NCBI GenBank assembly: GCA_900546175.1
Contig: URBX01000003.1
Coordinates: 62,001-126,000, forward strand
Direction of reading: 5' to 3'
Origin: an uncultured Eggerthella sp.
GTDB taxonomy: Bacteria; Actinomycetota; Coriobacteriia; Coriobacteriales; Eggerthellaceae
Length of the DNA: 64,000 bases
Below are positions 8,346-17,831 of this stretch, in pieces. Numbering within the stretch: position 1 is the first letter of the stretch; each line of letters starts with the position of its first letter. A program made the position numbers and the translations under genes. Under the pieces are notes generated by a model, which saw only the letters and a list, made by a program, of their open reading frames with translations, was not told where the DNA came from and searched no databases.

Positions 8346-9158
8346 ATGCTTCGTGAGTGCATATTTCCTACCGCTTATGGTCCAATTCGCTATTGGACAA
8401 ACAATCAGGGAAAAGATGACCTTTGGCTCGTAATGCTCCCTGGTCTCACTGCTGACCATCATCTTTTTGACGAACAAATTAAAGAATTTATAGGCAAAGT
8501 AAACCTTTTTACCTGGGATCCACCTGCTCATGGACAGTCAAAGCCATGGGACGGTTCACAGAATTTGTACCAAAATGCTTGCTATCTCCACGATATTTTG
8601 GAGAAGGAAGGCATTACCCAGTATGTTCTTATTGGTCAATCTATGGGCGGCTATCTCTCCCAAATGTACCTTGATACGTATCCTGGAGAAGCAAAAGGTT
8701 TTATTTCTGTAGACTCTGCTTGCTTAAAATCTTCCTACTACACAGAAGCTGAGCTCGCACTCCTGAAAAACACCTACTGGATGTATCGTTCTATCCCATG
8801 GAAGCTTCTTATTGAATGGGGAAGCGCTGGCAATGCAGCTACTCCTCACGGTCAGGCTTACATGAAAAACCTTATGGCCTCTTACGACCAAAAAGAGTTC
8901 TGCCATTTAGCCGATAAAGGTTATAAGGCACTTTGTGAAGCAGTACGAGCAAACAAGGCTTACTTTATTGACTGTCCTCTTCTTGTTCTTTGTGGCGAAA
9001 AAGATGCTGCTGGTTCAACACGACACTACAACAAGCAGTGGCAAGCCAGAGAAGGCGTTAATCTGGTTTGGGTTCCAAATGCAGGCCACCTCTCCAACCT
9101 AGATAACCCTGAGTTTGTAAATGCTCAAATTAAGAAGTTTATACAGTCTCTTAATTAG
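8346..9158 (+). CDS. Alpha/beta-fold hydrolase
   Basis: This 270-residue soluble alpha/beta hydrolase has the nucleophile elbow GQSMGG (about residues 98-103), a probable acid in CGEKDAAG and the catalytic His in NAGHLSNLDNP near the C-terminus. That arrangement is found in esterases, lipases and ring-cleavage hydrolases; the substrate cannot be told from the motifs. It is a single gene with GGAGGT before the ATG. It is divergent from the bceRS operon and shares its upstream region with a candidate BceR site. No signal peptide is seen. Confidence 0.85.
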   Translation: MLRECIFPTAYGPIRYWTNNQGKDDLWLVMLPGLTADHHLFDEQIKEFIGKVNLFTWDPPAHGQSKPWDGSQNLYQNACYLHDILEKEGITQYVLIGQSMGGYLSQMYLDTYPGEAKGFISVDSACLKSSYYTEAELALLKNTYWMYRSIPWKLLIEWGSAGNAATPHGQAYMKNLMASYDQKEFCHLADKGYKALCEAVRANKAYFIDCPLLVLCGEKDAAGSTRHYNKQWQAREGVNLVWVPNAGHLSNLDNPEFVNAQIKKFIQSLN

Positions 9159-9223
9159 TTTACGAAGATAAAGTTTCCCTCACGTAGGCTGAAAGAACGA
9201 GCGGCATTTTTGTTTAAATCTAA

Positions 9224-10762
9224 TTACCCTTCACGGTTCTCAGGGAGCTTAGAGTTTTCCGACTCGAGTTCATCATGATTCATTTGAGCTTGAGCTTCTC
9301 GCTCTTTGAGAACCTTCTTCACGAAGCGCTTTGACTTACGCGCTTCTTCCTGATCGGCTGCAAGCAACTCCTCGTAATTAGTAGAGGAATGAACATAGCT
9401 CACGCCCTTTGCTTCTGCTTTTCGTGCCTGAACAAGGAGAACAATAAATCCGAGAATGCCTGCAGTGAGAGAGCTTGCCAAAATACCAATTTTTGCCGAC
9501 GCAACAAGAGACGGATCAGAATAGGCCAAATTGGCAACAAATATCGCCATTGTAAAGCCAACACCGCCCAATATTGCGGCACCAATCATATGACCCCAAT
9601 TCGCATTCTCGGGTAAAGACACTTTTCCAATTTTTACTACCAGGAATGAAGCCAACAAAATTCCTAATGGTTTACCAATCAAAAGACCAAAGAATACTCC
9701 TGGCAGTGCAGTGCATGATAGCGCCTGAGAAATTGCCTCACCTGATACGGCAACGTCTGCATTAGAAAGCGCAAAAAGCGGCAAGATGCCAAAATACACC
9801 CATGGATATAAACGATGTTCTAGGCGAACTGCGGGAGGTGTTACATGCTTGGAAACCTTACTTAAATTTTGCACCGTTTCCAAGTATTCCTTCTGAGAAA
9901 CCAATGGTTCATCAGGGTTAAAGATTGAGTCCGCGGCAGATACTTTCCTTCGGGACCAATCGGTAAACTTGCGAATATTAATAGAACTGCACGAAGGGAT
10001 AACAAACGCAAGCAAAACTCCTGCAATGGTTGCATGAATTCCTGAAGAGAAAACACAGTACCAAAGCAGAGCGCCTCCAATTAAATAAGGAGCAAGCGAA
10101 TAAACATGGCGCTTATTGAAAACAATAAGAACTAGGTAGATTACCCCTGCACAAAGAAGCCATCCGAGCGAAGGAGCATGGCCGTAAAAAATTGCGATAA
10201 TCAAAATTGCAATAATGTCATCCGCTACCGCAAGCGTAGAGAGAAATACTTTTACGCCGTTTGGAACTCTACTTCCTAAAAGCGACATGATACCTAAAGC
10301 AAAAGCAATGTCTGTTGCAGTAGGCACTCCCCATCCATTGATAGTTTCAGGCGAAGAAGCATTCAGTGACACGTAAATAATAATCGGAACAACCACGCCA
10401 CCAACTGCTGCAATTACAGGCAAGATTGCCTGGCGAATATTAGTCAATTCGCCAACCGTAAGCTCATATTTAACTTCCAAGCCAACCAGAAGAAAGAAGA
10501 TGGCCATAAACATATCGTTAATTATGTGGCCAAGCGACATACTAGCAACTGAAGTGCCAAATCCTATCATCACTTCGGTATGCCAAAAATGAAGAATATC
10601 AGCCGCATAAGGAGAGCTTGCAAGAATAACTGCAATTACTGCTCCTAAAAGCATGACCATTGCGGCTCTTGTCGAGGAGTGAGTAAAAGAAACTAATCTT
10701 CTATATCGAGCATGATGACCCGATACTTCTTCGATGTAAATTTGTTCTTTAAGCTTACTCAT
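9224..10762 (-). CDS. nhaA: Na+/H+ antiporter NhaA
   Basis: This 512-residue membrane antiporter exchanges internal Na+ for external protons. The ion-binding motif VPTATDIAFALG contains the paired Thr-Asp of NhaA, and AVADDIIAIL carries a further acidic pair. It is much longer than the ~390-residue enterobacterial protein. The excess is a charged loop of about 50 residues in the middle (around 270-320) and a hydrophilic, very charged C-terminal tail of about 65 residues (KSKRFVKKVLKEREAQAQ and on). AAGGGG precedes the ATG. It stands alone and presumably supports the sodium cycle with NhaC and the sodium-pumping decarboxylase. Confidence 0.95.
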   Translation of the reverse strand: MSKLKEQIYIEEVSGHHARYRRLVSFTHSSTRAAMVMLLGAVIAVILASSPYAADILHFWHTEVMIGFGTSVASMSLGHIINDMFMAIFFLLVGLEVKYELTVGELTNIRQAILPVIAAVGGVVVPIIIYVSLNASSPETINGWGVPTATDIAFALGIMSLLGSRVPNGVKVFLSTLAVADDIIAILIIAIFYGHAPSLGWLLCAGVIYLVLIVFNKRHVYSLAPYLIGGALLWYCVFSSGIHATIAGVLLAFVIPSCSSINIRKFTDWSRRKVSAADSIFNPDEPLVSQKEYLETVQNLSKVSKHVTPPAVRLEHRLYPWVYFGILPLFALSNADVAVSGEAISQALSCTALPGVFFGLLIGKPLGILLASFLVVKIGKVSLPENANWGHMIGAAILGGVGFTMAIFVANLAYSDPSLVASAKIGILASSLTAGILGFIVLLVQARKAEAKGVSYVHSSTNYEELLAADQEEARKSKRFVKKVLKEREAQAQMNHDELESENSKLPENREG

Positions 10763-10930
10763 AGAACCCCTTTATATACGCAACAACGCCCTGGTCAAGC
10801 CCATGCGCCAGAGCGGTGTTTTAAACGCTAGCTCAAAAAGCTGGCCTTGCGCTTCCCCTTTTTTGACAGTAGGCACGTTTGTCCCAATACCTAATCAATG
10901 GTACGAAAAAAGAGCAACCCTTGCCAGCCT

Positions 10931-11890
10931 TTACAGCTTAACTGCAGAAAGAATACCTAATTGCTCAACCGAACAATTGCCTCCCGAAATCAAGAAGCAA
11001 ATCTTTTCATCAGGAGAAAGAGGAAGCGAGCCTGCAAGTGCAGCGGCAATACCAATACACGCTGAAGGTTCAGCAAAAATGCTTCCCTCACAAAGAAGTA
11101 ACTTCCAGCCTCTTAAGATATCTTCATCAGATACCGCAACCACCTTATCAACACATCCCTTAGCAACCTCAAAACACTTTTCTCCCGGATGATTAGATAA
11201 AAGCGCATCAGCAATGGTTTGAGCTTGAGGCAACTCGACAGGTTTTCCACAAGAAAGACTTGCGCCATAACGAGCCATGACAGCCGGTTCTGCACCATAG
11301 GTCTTTACTGAACTGTTACGTGACTTTACCGCGCAACATACTCCCGAAAGCAAGCCTCCTCCACTTGTAGGAACAACTACTCCATCAACGCCTGGGAGTT
11401 GATCAATTATTTCCAGACCAGCAGTTCCCTGACCAGCCATAACATTGTAGTCGTCATAAGGAGGAATGAATTTTTTTCCTGTTGTTTTACTTATTGAAGC
11501 AGCTACGTCAAAGCGCTCAACAGCAGGACATTGTACAATTTCAGCCTCAAGTTTTCTGATGTTTTCAACCTTAATCTCTGGAGCGCCATACGGAACCACA
11601 ACCGTAACCGGAATACCAAGCATTTTTCCCGCATAAGCACACGCTCTTCCATGATTTCCCGTTGAACAGGTCACAATGCCCTTTTCAAGAGATTCTTTTG
11701 GTAAAGAAAGAACCGCATTCATTGCTCCTCTTAGCTTAAACGCTCCAGCTTTTTGCATGCACTCAAGTTTTGCGTACACCTGACATCCTAAGAAAGTATC
11801 AAGCTTTTCAAGACGCACCAAAGGAGTCGTAATAATGTGAGGAGCAATGCGCTTTGCTGCGTCGCTTATGTTATCAATACCAAAACCCAT
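10931..11890 (-). CDS. Threonine/serine dehydratase-like PLP enzyme
   Basis: This 319-residue fold-type II PLP enzyme carries the cofactor Lys in AGAFKLRGA (about residue 53), the substrate/phosphate loops SSGNHG-like CSTGNHGRA and SGGGLLSG, and a C-terminal SGGN motif. It has no regulatory ACT domain, so it resembles catabolic threonine dehydratase (TdcB) or serine racemase/dehydratase rather than biosynthetic IlvA. The likely reaction is deamination of threonine or serine to a 2-oxo acid and ammonia in the cytoplasm, which suits an amino-acid fermenter. AAGGTGA precedes the ATG. It lies 168 bases upstream of nhaA on the same strand, with no obvious terminator between. Confidence 0.85.
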   Translation of the reverse strand: MGFGIDNISDAAKRIAPHIITTPLVRLEKLDTFLGCQVYAKLECMQKAGAFKLRGAMNAVLSLPKESLEKGIVTCSTGNHGRACAYAGKMLGIPVTVVVPYGAPEIKVENIRKLEAEIVQCPAVERFDVAASISKTTGKKFIPPYDDYNVMAGQGTAGLEIIDQLPGVDGVVVPTSGGGLLSGVCCAVKSRNSSVKTYGAEPAVMARYGASLSCGKPVELPQAQTIADALLSNHPGEKCFEVAKGCVDKVVAVSDEDILRGWKLLLCEGSIFAEPSACIGIAAALAGSLPLSPDEKICFLISGGNCSVEQLGILSAVKL

Positions 11891-12129
11891 GTAATCACCT
11901 TTGCCAAAAGAGCTTTATACTTTAAACCCAAACACGCAAGAAACTTTTGGTTTCTCCAAAAGCTTTTTCAGAACGCATTCGTCCCTTTATGCTATCGAAT
12001 CTCAGTGCCTTCCGTAATAAAGAGTCCACATATTTTATGAAGATAACCCTTTCACCGTCTTGTTTTTTGCGAGATATGCAAAAAAACGGTATCCTTAAGA
12101 GCGCTTCTATTTTGAAAGGGCTACTTTAA

Positions 12130-13158
12130 GTGACGAAAAAAGTTATTTCATATGCAGTTCCCTGCTACAATTCAGCTGAATATATGGACCACTGTATTGA
12201 AACCCTTCTTGAAGCACAAGCATCCGATATTGAAATTATTATCGTTGATGACGGTTCAACTGACTCCACTCCTGAAAAAGCCGATTTGTGGGCAGAACAG
12301 TATCCCGACATTATTAAGGTAATCCACCAGGAAAATAAAGGCCACGGGGGTGCTTGCATGGCAGCTCTTCATGCTGCAACAGGCTTTTTCTTCAAAGTGG
12401 TTGATTCTGATGACTGGGTTGACAACGAAGCCCATTTGAAACTTCTTGAAGTAATTCGCAAAGAAGGCTCACACGCAATTGATCTCATTGTCACAAACTA
12501 CGTCATTGAAAACGAATGGGAAAACACCCAAATTGAAGTTGAGTATCGCCATGCGTTTAAAAACTGCACGGGAAGATTAAGCGGATGGGACAGCATGAAA
12601 CATCTGGCCTATCACAAAAATATCACCATGCATGCAATGACCTACCGCAGGCAGCTTCTTCTTGACTTAGGTTTGGAATTACCTGAACATACCTACTACG
12701 TTGATACTATCTATGCTTACGTCCCTCTTCCTCATGTAACAGGGCTTATGTATTTAGATATTGACTTGTATCGTTATTTTGTAGGCAGAGCGGACCAATC
12801 AACCAATGTGCAAAACATTGTTCGTCGCATTGATGAGCATATTAAGGTAACTAAGATCATTATCAGTCATTACAAACTTGAGGAAGATGTTACTATTCCT
12901 CGCTTACGTAAGTTGATGCGCAATCAGCTCACGGTTTTAATGGCAGCATGCACGGTCTATTCCCTTCTTTCTTCAGAAAGAAGCAAACATACCAAGCGTA
13001 TGGATATCTGGATGTATCTCCATGATCACGATTACGCAACCTATAAAAAAATTCGCCGTACATTCTTATGGTGCGGTTCAAATTATCCAGGAACAATTGG
13101 CAATAAGCTTTTCGAAATCGGTTTTGCTGTTGCAAGAAAATGCTTTAAGTTCACGTAA
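12130..13158 (+). CDS. Family 2 glycosyltransferase
   Basis: This 342-residue GT-A-fold glycosyltransferase has a nucleotide-sugar binding motif VDDGSTDST (39-47) and a DxD-type metal site DSDDW (92-96). A helical C-terminal region completes it. It starts with GTG behind GAAAGGG. A flippase-like membrane protein gene follows 23 bases downstream, so the pair may make and flip or anchor a glycolipid or wall polymer. The sugar and acceptor are unknown. There is no membrane span, so it would act at the inner face of the membrane. Confidence 0.88.
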   Translation: MTKKVISYAVPCYNSAEYMDHCIETLLEAQASDIEIIIVDDGSTDSTPEKADLWAEQYPDIIKVIHQENKGHGGACMAALHAATGFFFKVVDSDDWVDNEAHLKLLEVIRKEGSHAIDLIVTNYVIENEWENTQIEVEYRHAFKNCTGRLSGWDSMKHLAYHKNITMHAMTYRRQLLLDLGLELPEHTYYVDTIYAYVPLPHVTGLMYLDIDLYRYFVGRADQSTNVQNIVRRIDEHIKVTKIIISHYKLEEDVTIPRLRKLMRNQLTVLMAACTVYSLLSSERSKHTKRMDIWMYLHDHDYATYKKIRRTFLWCGSNYPGTIGNKLFEIGFAVARKCFKFT

Positions 13159-13181
13159 GCTTTCAAAGATTAACAAGAACC

Positions 13182-14225
13182 ATGAAGGGTAAAATTAAAT
13201 TCATAATTCCGGCGATTATTGTAGTAGCAGTAATCATTATTTTCGCAACTCATGCCGAGGCTTTTGAATCTTTTGTCAATGCCCTTACTGGAGCAAGCCC
13301 TGCGTTCATTATCATTGCCATTATCGTATTGTGCGGCCGCTACTTTATGTATGCATGGGCCTTCAAAGCAGGTTTTCAGGCAGTAGGTGCCGACATCAAG
13401 ATGCCAAAGATGATCGAGATTGTCATGTCTATCACCTTTATCAATGACACAGCTCCTACCGCAGGCATGGCTGGCTCAATCTATTTGGCAAGCTGGGCAA
13501 CGAAAAAAGGGGCGAGCACAGGTGGCGCTATCAGTCTTGTCTTCTTGGATAAAATCACTTTCTTTGGATCATTTGCCCTGATTCAAACAGTGGGCATGAT
13601 TATTCTCGCAATCAACAATCAGCTTTCAAATCTCTTAATAATTGGTAGCTGTGTCATTTATGCGCTGGCTCTAGTTTTTATTATTGCGCTGTATTTAAGC
13701 TATCGCCACCCTTGGACTTTAGAAAAAATACTCCTCTTCTTTGTGGGAATTCGCAATGCAGTATGGCGTCTTTTCAAATCAAAAGTATCCGAAGAATGGG
13801 CAAGCTCAACAGCCCGTTCGTGTCAAAAAGCTGCTCAAACAATCGCATCTAACCCACATAAGGTTGCGCGCATGTTTGCCCGTATGTTCGCCTTATTCTT
13901 GTGTGAAGCAGCAAGCATTACTTTTGTTTGTATTTCTTTTGGCTTCTTTAATGTTGCTGGCATCATTGCTGCTTACGTAGCTGGATTCATCATGTCAATG
14001 ATTGTGGTTCAAACCGTTGGCATTATTGAGGCTGTCTTAGTTCTTATGCTCACTGCCTTCGGCGCAGACTTTGGTACTGCTACCGCAATTTCTCTGGTAT
14101 ATCGCGGTTTGTTATTCTGGGCACCATTTGCTATTGGAGCGCTTTGTATTCACAGAACCAGCAAGGATTTCATCGACAATAAAGACGCTCAAGACAAAAG
14201 CACTAACGACCAAGTGCTTGAATAA
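13182..14225 (+). CDS. Flippase-like integral membrane protein (UPF0104 / LPG synthase TM domain)
   Basis: This 347-residue protein has about eight predicted spans and the pattern of the UPF0104 family, the membrane half of lysylphosphatidylglycerol synthases. The motif TAPTAGMAGSIYL near residues 90-102 resembles the conserved P-x-x-G-x-G region. There is no aminoacyl-transferase domain, so it is probably a lipid or glycolipid flippase or uncharacterised membrane factor. It follows the glycosyltransferase by 23 bases, suggesting a joint envelope job. Its last 23 bases overlap the converging ferrochelatase gene. Confidence 0.78.
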   Translation: MKGKIKFIIPAIIVVAVIIIFATHAEAFESFVNALTGASPAFIIIAIIVLCGRYFMYAWAFKAGFQAVGADIKMPKMIEIVMSITFINDTAPTAGMAGSIYLASWATKKGASTGGAISLVFLDKITFFGSFALIQTVGMIILAINNQLSNLLIIGSCVIYALALVFIIALYLSYRHPWTLEKILLFFVGIRNAVWRLFKSKVSEEWASSTARSCQKAAQTIASNPHKVARMFARMFALFLCEAASITFVCISFGFFNVAGIIAAYVAGFIMSMIVVQTVGIIEAVLVLMLTAFGADFGTATAISLVYRGLLFWAPFAIGALCIHRTSKDFIDNKDAQDKSTNDQVLE

Positions 14226-15216
14226 CTGCATCTCTCATTGCTTCAATTAAACCTGAAGCACAATTAAGTTCTTCAACGTAGACAAATTGAGCACCCGAAT
14301 TGGCTGCTTTTAAATACGTTGCTTTTAAGTCCCGTTTTATTTCTATCTCTGTCTCGGTGTTAGTAGTAATAAAGGCCGGACAGACTACGCACAGGTTTGA
14401 CACGTTTTGCTGAGCCAGCTCAATAACCTTCTTCTCAACAAAAGGCTGTAACCATTTTCGAGAATCAAAACGAGACTGATACCCCAACAAAACATCTTGG
14501 TCGGGAATACCTAAATCACACGCAAGATTTTTTCTTGTCTGCTCTGTCTGCTTTTGGTACACATCGCCTTTTTTAATGTCTTTAACCAATGTTGAATGAA
14601 AGCTCAAGAGAAGCTTTGAGCCAGGAGTGTACTCCCATGCTTCTTTTACGCTTTTTGCCAGTGCTTGTCGATACGCAGGAAGATGGTAAAAATTTAAAAC
14701 TTCATACACCGTAGGGTTCCATGAAGAATGACCTCTCTGGTTTTTAATCTCTTCAAGAATTCGGTGCGCTTCTTTCAAGCAGCTCCCTGTACATACGTTT
14801 ACCTGTTGAGGGTAGGTAGGAAAGAACACTAAAGTATCGCAACCAGCCTCATAAAGCCTCTTAAGGCCTGACGAAATTGAAGGATTACCATAACGCATTG
14901 CACTCACTACCGTTACGGTATTTTTCTGCTCAGACGAGCCCGAAAAGAAATCAGATAATGCTTCTTCTAATAAATTGCACTGTTTTTCGCAGATGATACG
15001 GTAAGGGGAACCTTCTTCAGTCCAAAACTGTTGATAATTTTGGAGTGTTTTATAAGGACGCTCTTTAACAATCTTGCCAACAATATGCTTTCGAATAAAG
15101 AAAGGGGCCCCAATTATCGCAGGATCCATCAAAAATTCCCACAAGTAACGCCCAATTGCCTCAATTGAAGGCTCATCTGGAGTTCCAGTATTTATACAAA
15201 GAACGCCTACGTTCAT
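14203..15216 (-). CDS. hemH: Ferrochelatase (heme or coproheme)
   Basis: This 337-residue enzyme inserts Fe2+ into a porphyrin. Family signs are the N-terminal GVLCINTGTPDEPS, the metal-ligand His in LLSFHSTLVKD, and the conserved stretch KKGDVYQKQTEQTRK. It may use protoporphyrin or coproporphyrin; in Gram-positive bacteria the latter (CpfC) is common, and the sequence alone does not decide. No other heme gene is in the window. AAGGAAG precedes the ATG. Its 3' end overlaps the converging flippase-like gene by 23 bases, so the two transcripts must overlap. Confidence 0.88.
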   Translation of the reverse strand: MNVGVLCINTGTPDEPSIEAIGRYLWEFLMDPAIIGAPFFIRKHIVGKIVKERPYKTLQNYQQFWTEEGSPYRIICEKQCNLLEEALSDFFSGSSEQKNTVTVVSAMRYGNPSISSGLKRLYEAGCDTLVFFPTYPQQVNVCTGSCLKEAHRILEEIKNQRGHSSWNPTVYEVLNFYHLPAYRQALAKSVKEAWEYTPGSKLLLSFHSTLVKDIKKGDVYQKQTEQTRKNLACDLGIPDQDVLLGYQSRFDSRKWLQPFVEKKVIELAQQNVSNLCVVCPAFITTNTETEIEIKRDLKATYLKAANSGAQFVYVEELNCASGLIEAMRDAVIQALGR

Positions 15217-15415
15217 ACACTTCCTTTCTTTCCTTATAGAGAATACTCTTCTCTGAACAAACCGAACGTAAGCTCAGGAGCTAAGGACAATAATCGGCGC
15301 CAAAGGAAAACTATAAATGTGGTAAGCTTGTGTTTCCTTCTCTGAATGATACTTTTGTATCATTATACTTTTACAATAGAAGTCAAACGTTATCAACAGA
15401 ATTAAGGAATACCCT

Positions 15416-16399
15416 TTGGCTAACCCAAATAAGAAAACAAAACGTATTGTCATTACCCTTGTTACCCTTATTGTGGTAGCGCTTGTTGCCCTATTTGGCG
15501 TGGGCAACTATCTGTTCGACTACGCTGTAGGACGTTCAGGCGATGGAGGTAATAGGCAGGTTTCTCTTGAAGAAGAAACCTCTACCGATACTCAATCGGA
15601 ATACGATAGCAATAAAGCAAAACAAGCTGCCCTCACGCAAAATTTCACTGAGACAGCAACTGAACAGAAAATAACCATCACCTCGGATGATAGCCTTAGC
15701 CTTACCGGCTTCTACTACCCTGAAAACTCTCACAAATGGGTAATTACCATTCATGGATATAGAGGAACCCACCTCTCAATGGTTAACTACAGCCAACGAT
15801 ACCATGATGCGGGCTATCAGGTTCTTTCCCCTGATCTTCGTGGATGCGGAGAAAGCGAAGGCTCCTATATTGGAATGGGTTGGCCTGACCGCCTTGACAT
15901 TCTCAACTGGATTGAGTGGATTATCAACCAAGATCCTGAAGCCGAAATTGTGCTCCATGGCGTTTCTATGGGTGCTGCCACAACCATGATGACCTCCGGC
16001 GAAGATACGCCTGACAACGTGATTGCCTTTATTGAAGACTGCGGCTATACCAGCGTATGGGACATTTTTGCTTCCGAATTAAAACTGCGCTTCGGCTTGC
16101 CTGAATTCCCTATCCTTTCGGTAGCAAGCTGCATTTCTAACGTTCGTGCAGGCTATTCTTTCGAAGAAGCATCCTCGCTTAACCAGGTAAAACAGTGCGA
16201 AAAGCCAATGCTCTTCATCCATGGAACCGCCGACGACTTCGTTCCTTTCGAAATGCTCCAAGAGCTCTACGATGCAAAACCAGGCACTAACAAGGAAATG
16301 CTCGTTGTTGACGGCGCAGGACACGGAGAATCTTCCACCGTCCTAGGAGACAAATACTGGAATACAACTTTTGATTTCATCGAGCGCGCTCGCGCATAA
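15416..16399 (+). CDS. Membrane-anchored alpha/beta hydrolase
   Basis: This 327-residue protein has an N-terminal membrane segment (about residues 11-32, after KKTKR) that can act as an uncleaved anchor. An alpha/beta hydrolase domain follows, with oxyanion-region HGYRGTHLS, nucleophile elbow HGVSMGAAT, acid in HGTADDFVP and His in GAGHGESS. It probably acts as an esterase or peptidase on the outer face of the membrane; the substrate is unknown. The start is TTG at 15416, preceded by an AAGGAA-like site. It is similar to the BAAT/dienelactone hydrolase-like proteins often found in Gram-positives. Confidence 0.83.
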   Translation: MANPNKKTKRIVITLVTLIVVALVALFGVGNYLFDYAVGRSGDGGNRQVSLEEETSTDTQSEYDSNKAKQAALTQNFTETATEQKITITSDDSLSLTGFYYPENSHKWVITIHGYRGTHLSMVNYSQRYHDAGYQVLSPDLRGCGESEGSYIGMGWPDRLDILNWIEWIINQDPEAEIVLHGVSMGAATTMMTSGEDTPDNVIAFIEDCGYTSVWDIFASELKLRFGLPEFPILSVASCISNVRAGYSFEEASSLNQVKQCEKPMLFIHGTADDFVPFEMLQELYDAKPGTNKEMLVVDGAGHGESSTVLGDKYWNTTFDFIERARA

Positions 16400-16484
16400 A
16401 CAAGCATGAGGATGGCCTGAAAAAAAGGAAATACGTTTGCGAACTGACGCAAAACCCTTCTCCCAAGCAAAAAAGCAATGGCTC

Positions 16485-17651
16485 TTACTGAGCGCAAAAT
16501 GCTTCAATTCCCTTTTTCATCCGAGCAAGGCCATCCTCAACATTTTTTCTTGTAGTAGCAACATTCATACGCATAAAGGCGCTACCCGCCTCACCATAAA
16601 ATGCTCCTTCAGTTACGAAAAGGCCCACTTCTGCTCGCAAGAAACGCTGAAGGGATTTGGCATCATCAGTAATCTTCGAACAATCAAGCCATAGTAAATA
16701 CGTTGCATCACTTTGCACCACACTAATTTCAGGAATGTTCTCCTCGATATACTGATAAACGAACTCTTTGTTTTCCTGAATATAAGCGTTTACTTCATCA
16801 AGCCAAGCTTCACTTTCTTGATAAGCAGCAAGCGTACTATCAATTGCGAACACATTTGGCTCCGCTACTTTATCAATATGTAAGCGCTGAGCCAACCTTG
16901 AAACCAACTCTTTATTCTTAGTAAACGCATATGAACTTTGCAAACCCGCCACGTTAAAGGCTTTTGAAGGAGATGCGGCGGTAATGGAAAGATTGGCGCA
17001 AACCTCGTTTACTTGAGCGAAAGGAACATGTTTTATTCCTGGCTTCATTACCTCACAATGAATCTCATCAGAAACAACAAGCACACCATACTTTTTGCAC
17101 AGCGCGCCAATTCGAGCAATATCGTTTCTGCTCCATACGTTTCCCGTAGGATTGTGGGGATTGCAAAAAATAAAAAGGGCGGTTTGGGGATGAGCAAGTT
17201 TCTGTTCTAAATCAGCAAAGTCTATACTAAACGTGCCATTTTCGTAGATCAGATTGCTTTCGTATACTTCGCGTTCGTTTTCTTTAATGGTGCTATAAAA
17301 ACAATTGTAGTTTGGTGCCAAAAGAACAATCTTTTCGCCCTTTTGTGTAAATTCATGAATAATAGCAGCAACCGTAGGCATAACTCCACTACTAAAAAGC
17401 ACCTCATCAGGCAGAAGAGATAAATCGTGCCTTTGATTCCACCAAGAACAAACAGCCTGTTTGAACTCTTGGGGAACAACTGTATAGCCATAAACACCAT
17501 GCCGTGCTCGGCGGATAATAGCCTCTTGAATTGCGGGAGCTGTTTCGAAATCCATATCGGCAACCCACATAGGCAATTCTCCTGAATTTGCCCACTCCCA
17601 CTTAAGGGCATAGGTTCCCGACCTATCTACCTCTTTATCAAAATTAAACAT
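16485..17651 (-). CDS. PatB/MalY-type PLP aminotransferase (cystathionine beta-lyase)
   Basis: This 388-residue fold-type I PLP enzyme of the MalY/PatB group has the N-terminal signature LPMWVADMDF, CNPHNPTGNVW and VSDEIHCE. The PLP Lys is in SPSKAFNVAGL. Family members cleave C-S bonds in cystathionine or cysteine conjugates, yielding pyruvate, ammonia and a thiol. This would link to the methionine/cysteine genes at 49-53 kb. GAGAGGTG precedes the ATG. It is a single gene convergent with the hydrolase at 15416. Confidence 0.9.
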   Translation of the reverse strand: MFNFDKEVDRSGTYALKWEWANSGELPMWVADMDFETAPAIQEAIIRRARHGVYGYTVVPQEFKQAVCSWWNQRHDLSLLPDEVLFSSGVMPTVAAIIHEFTQKGEKIVLLAPNYNCFYSTIKENEREVYESNLIYENGTFSIDFADLEQKLAHPQTALFIFCNPHNPTGNVWSRNDIARIGALCKKYGVLVVSDEIHCEVMKPGIKHVPFAQVNEVCANLSITAASPSKAFNVAGLQSSYAFTKNKELVSRLAQRLHIDKVAEPNVFAIDSTLAAYQESEAWLDEVNAYIQENKEFVYQYIEENIPEISVVQSDATYLLWLDCSKITDDAKSLQRFLRAEVGLFVTEGAFYGEAGSAFMRMNVATTRKNVEDGLARMKKGIEAFCAQ

Positions 17652-17831
17652 AGCAAAGACACCTCTCTTAGTTTTCTTCCCTATAGTACTCTGAGCGCTC
17701 CTTTCTTTGAGTGCTTTATCGAAGAAAAAACAACATCGTCCTTATATATTTTTTTAAACACCCAAACAAGTGTTTTATCATAGTTATTTGATTGAAATTT
17801 CTGCTCAATAAAACCTATGAAGGGAGAACTC

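Noticed and set aside
16408..16538. 10-base inverted repeat GAGGATGGCC / GGCCATCCTC
   Set aside because: The second arm lies inside the PatB-like coding region and the arms are over 100 bases apart; likely chance.
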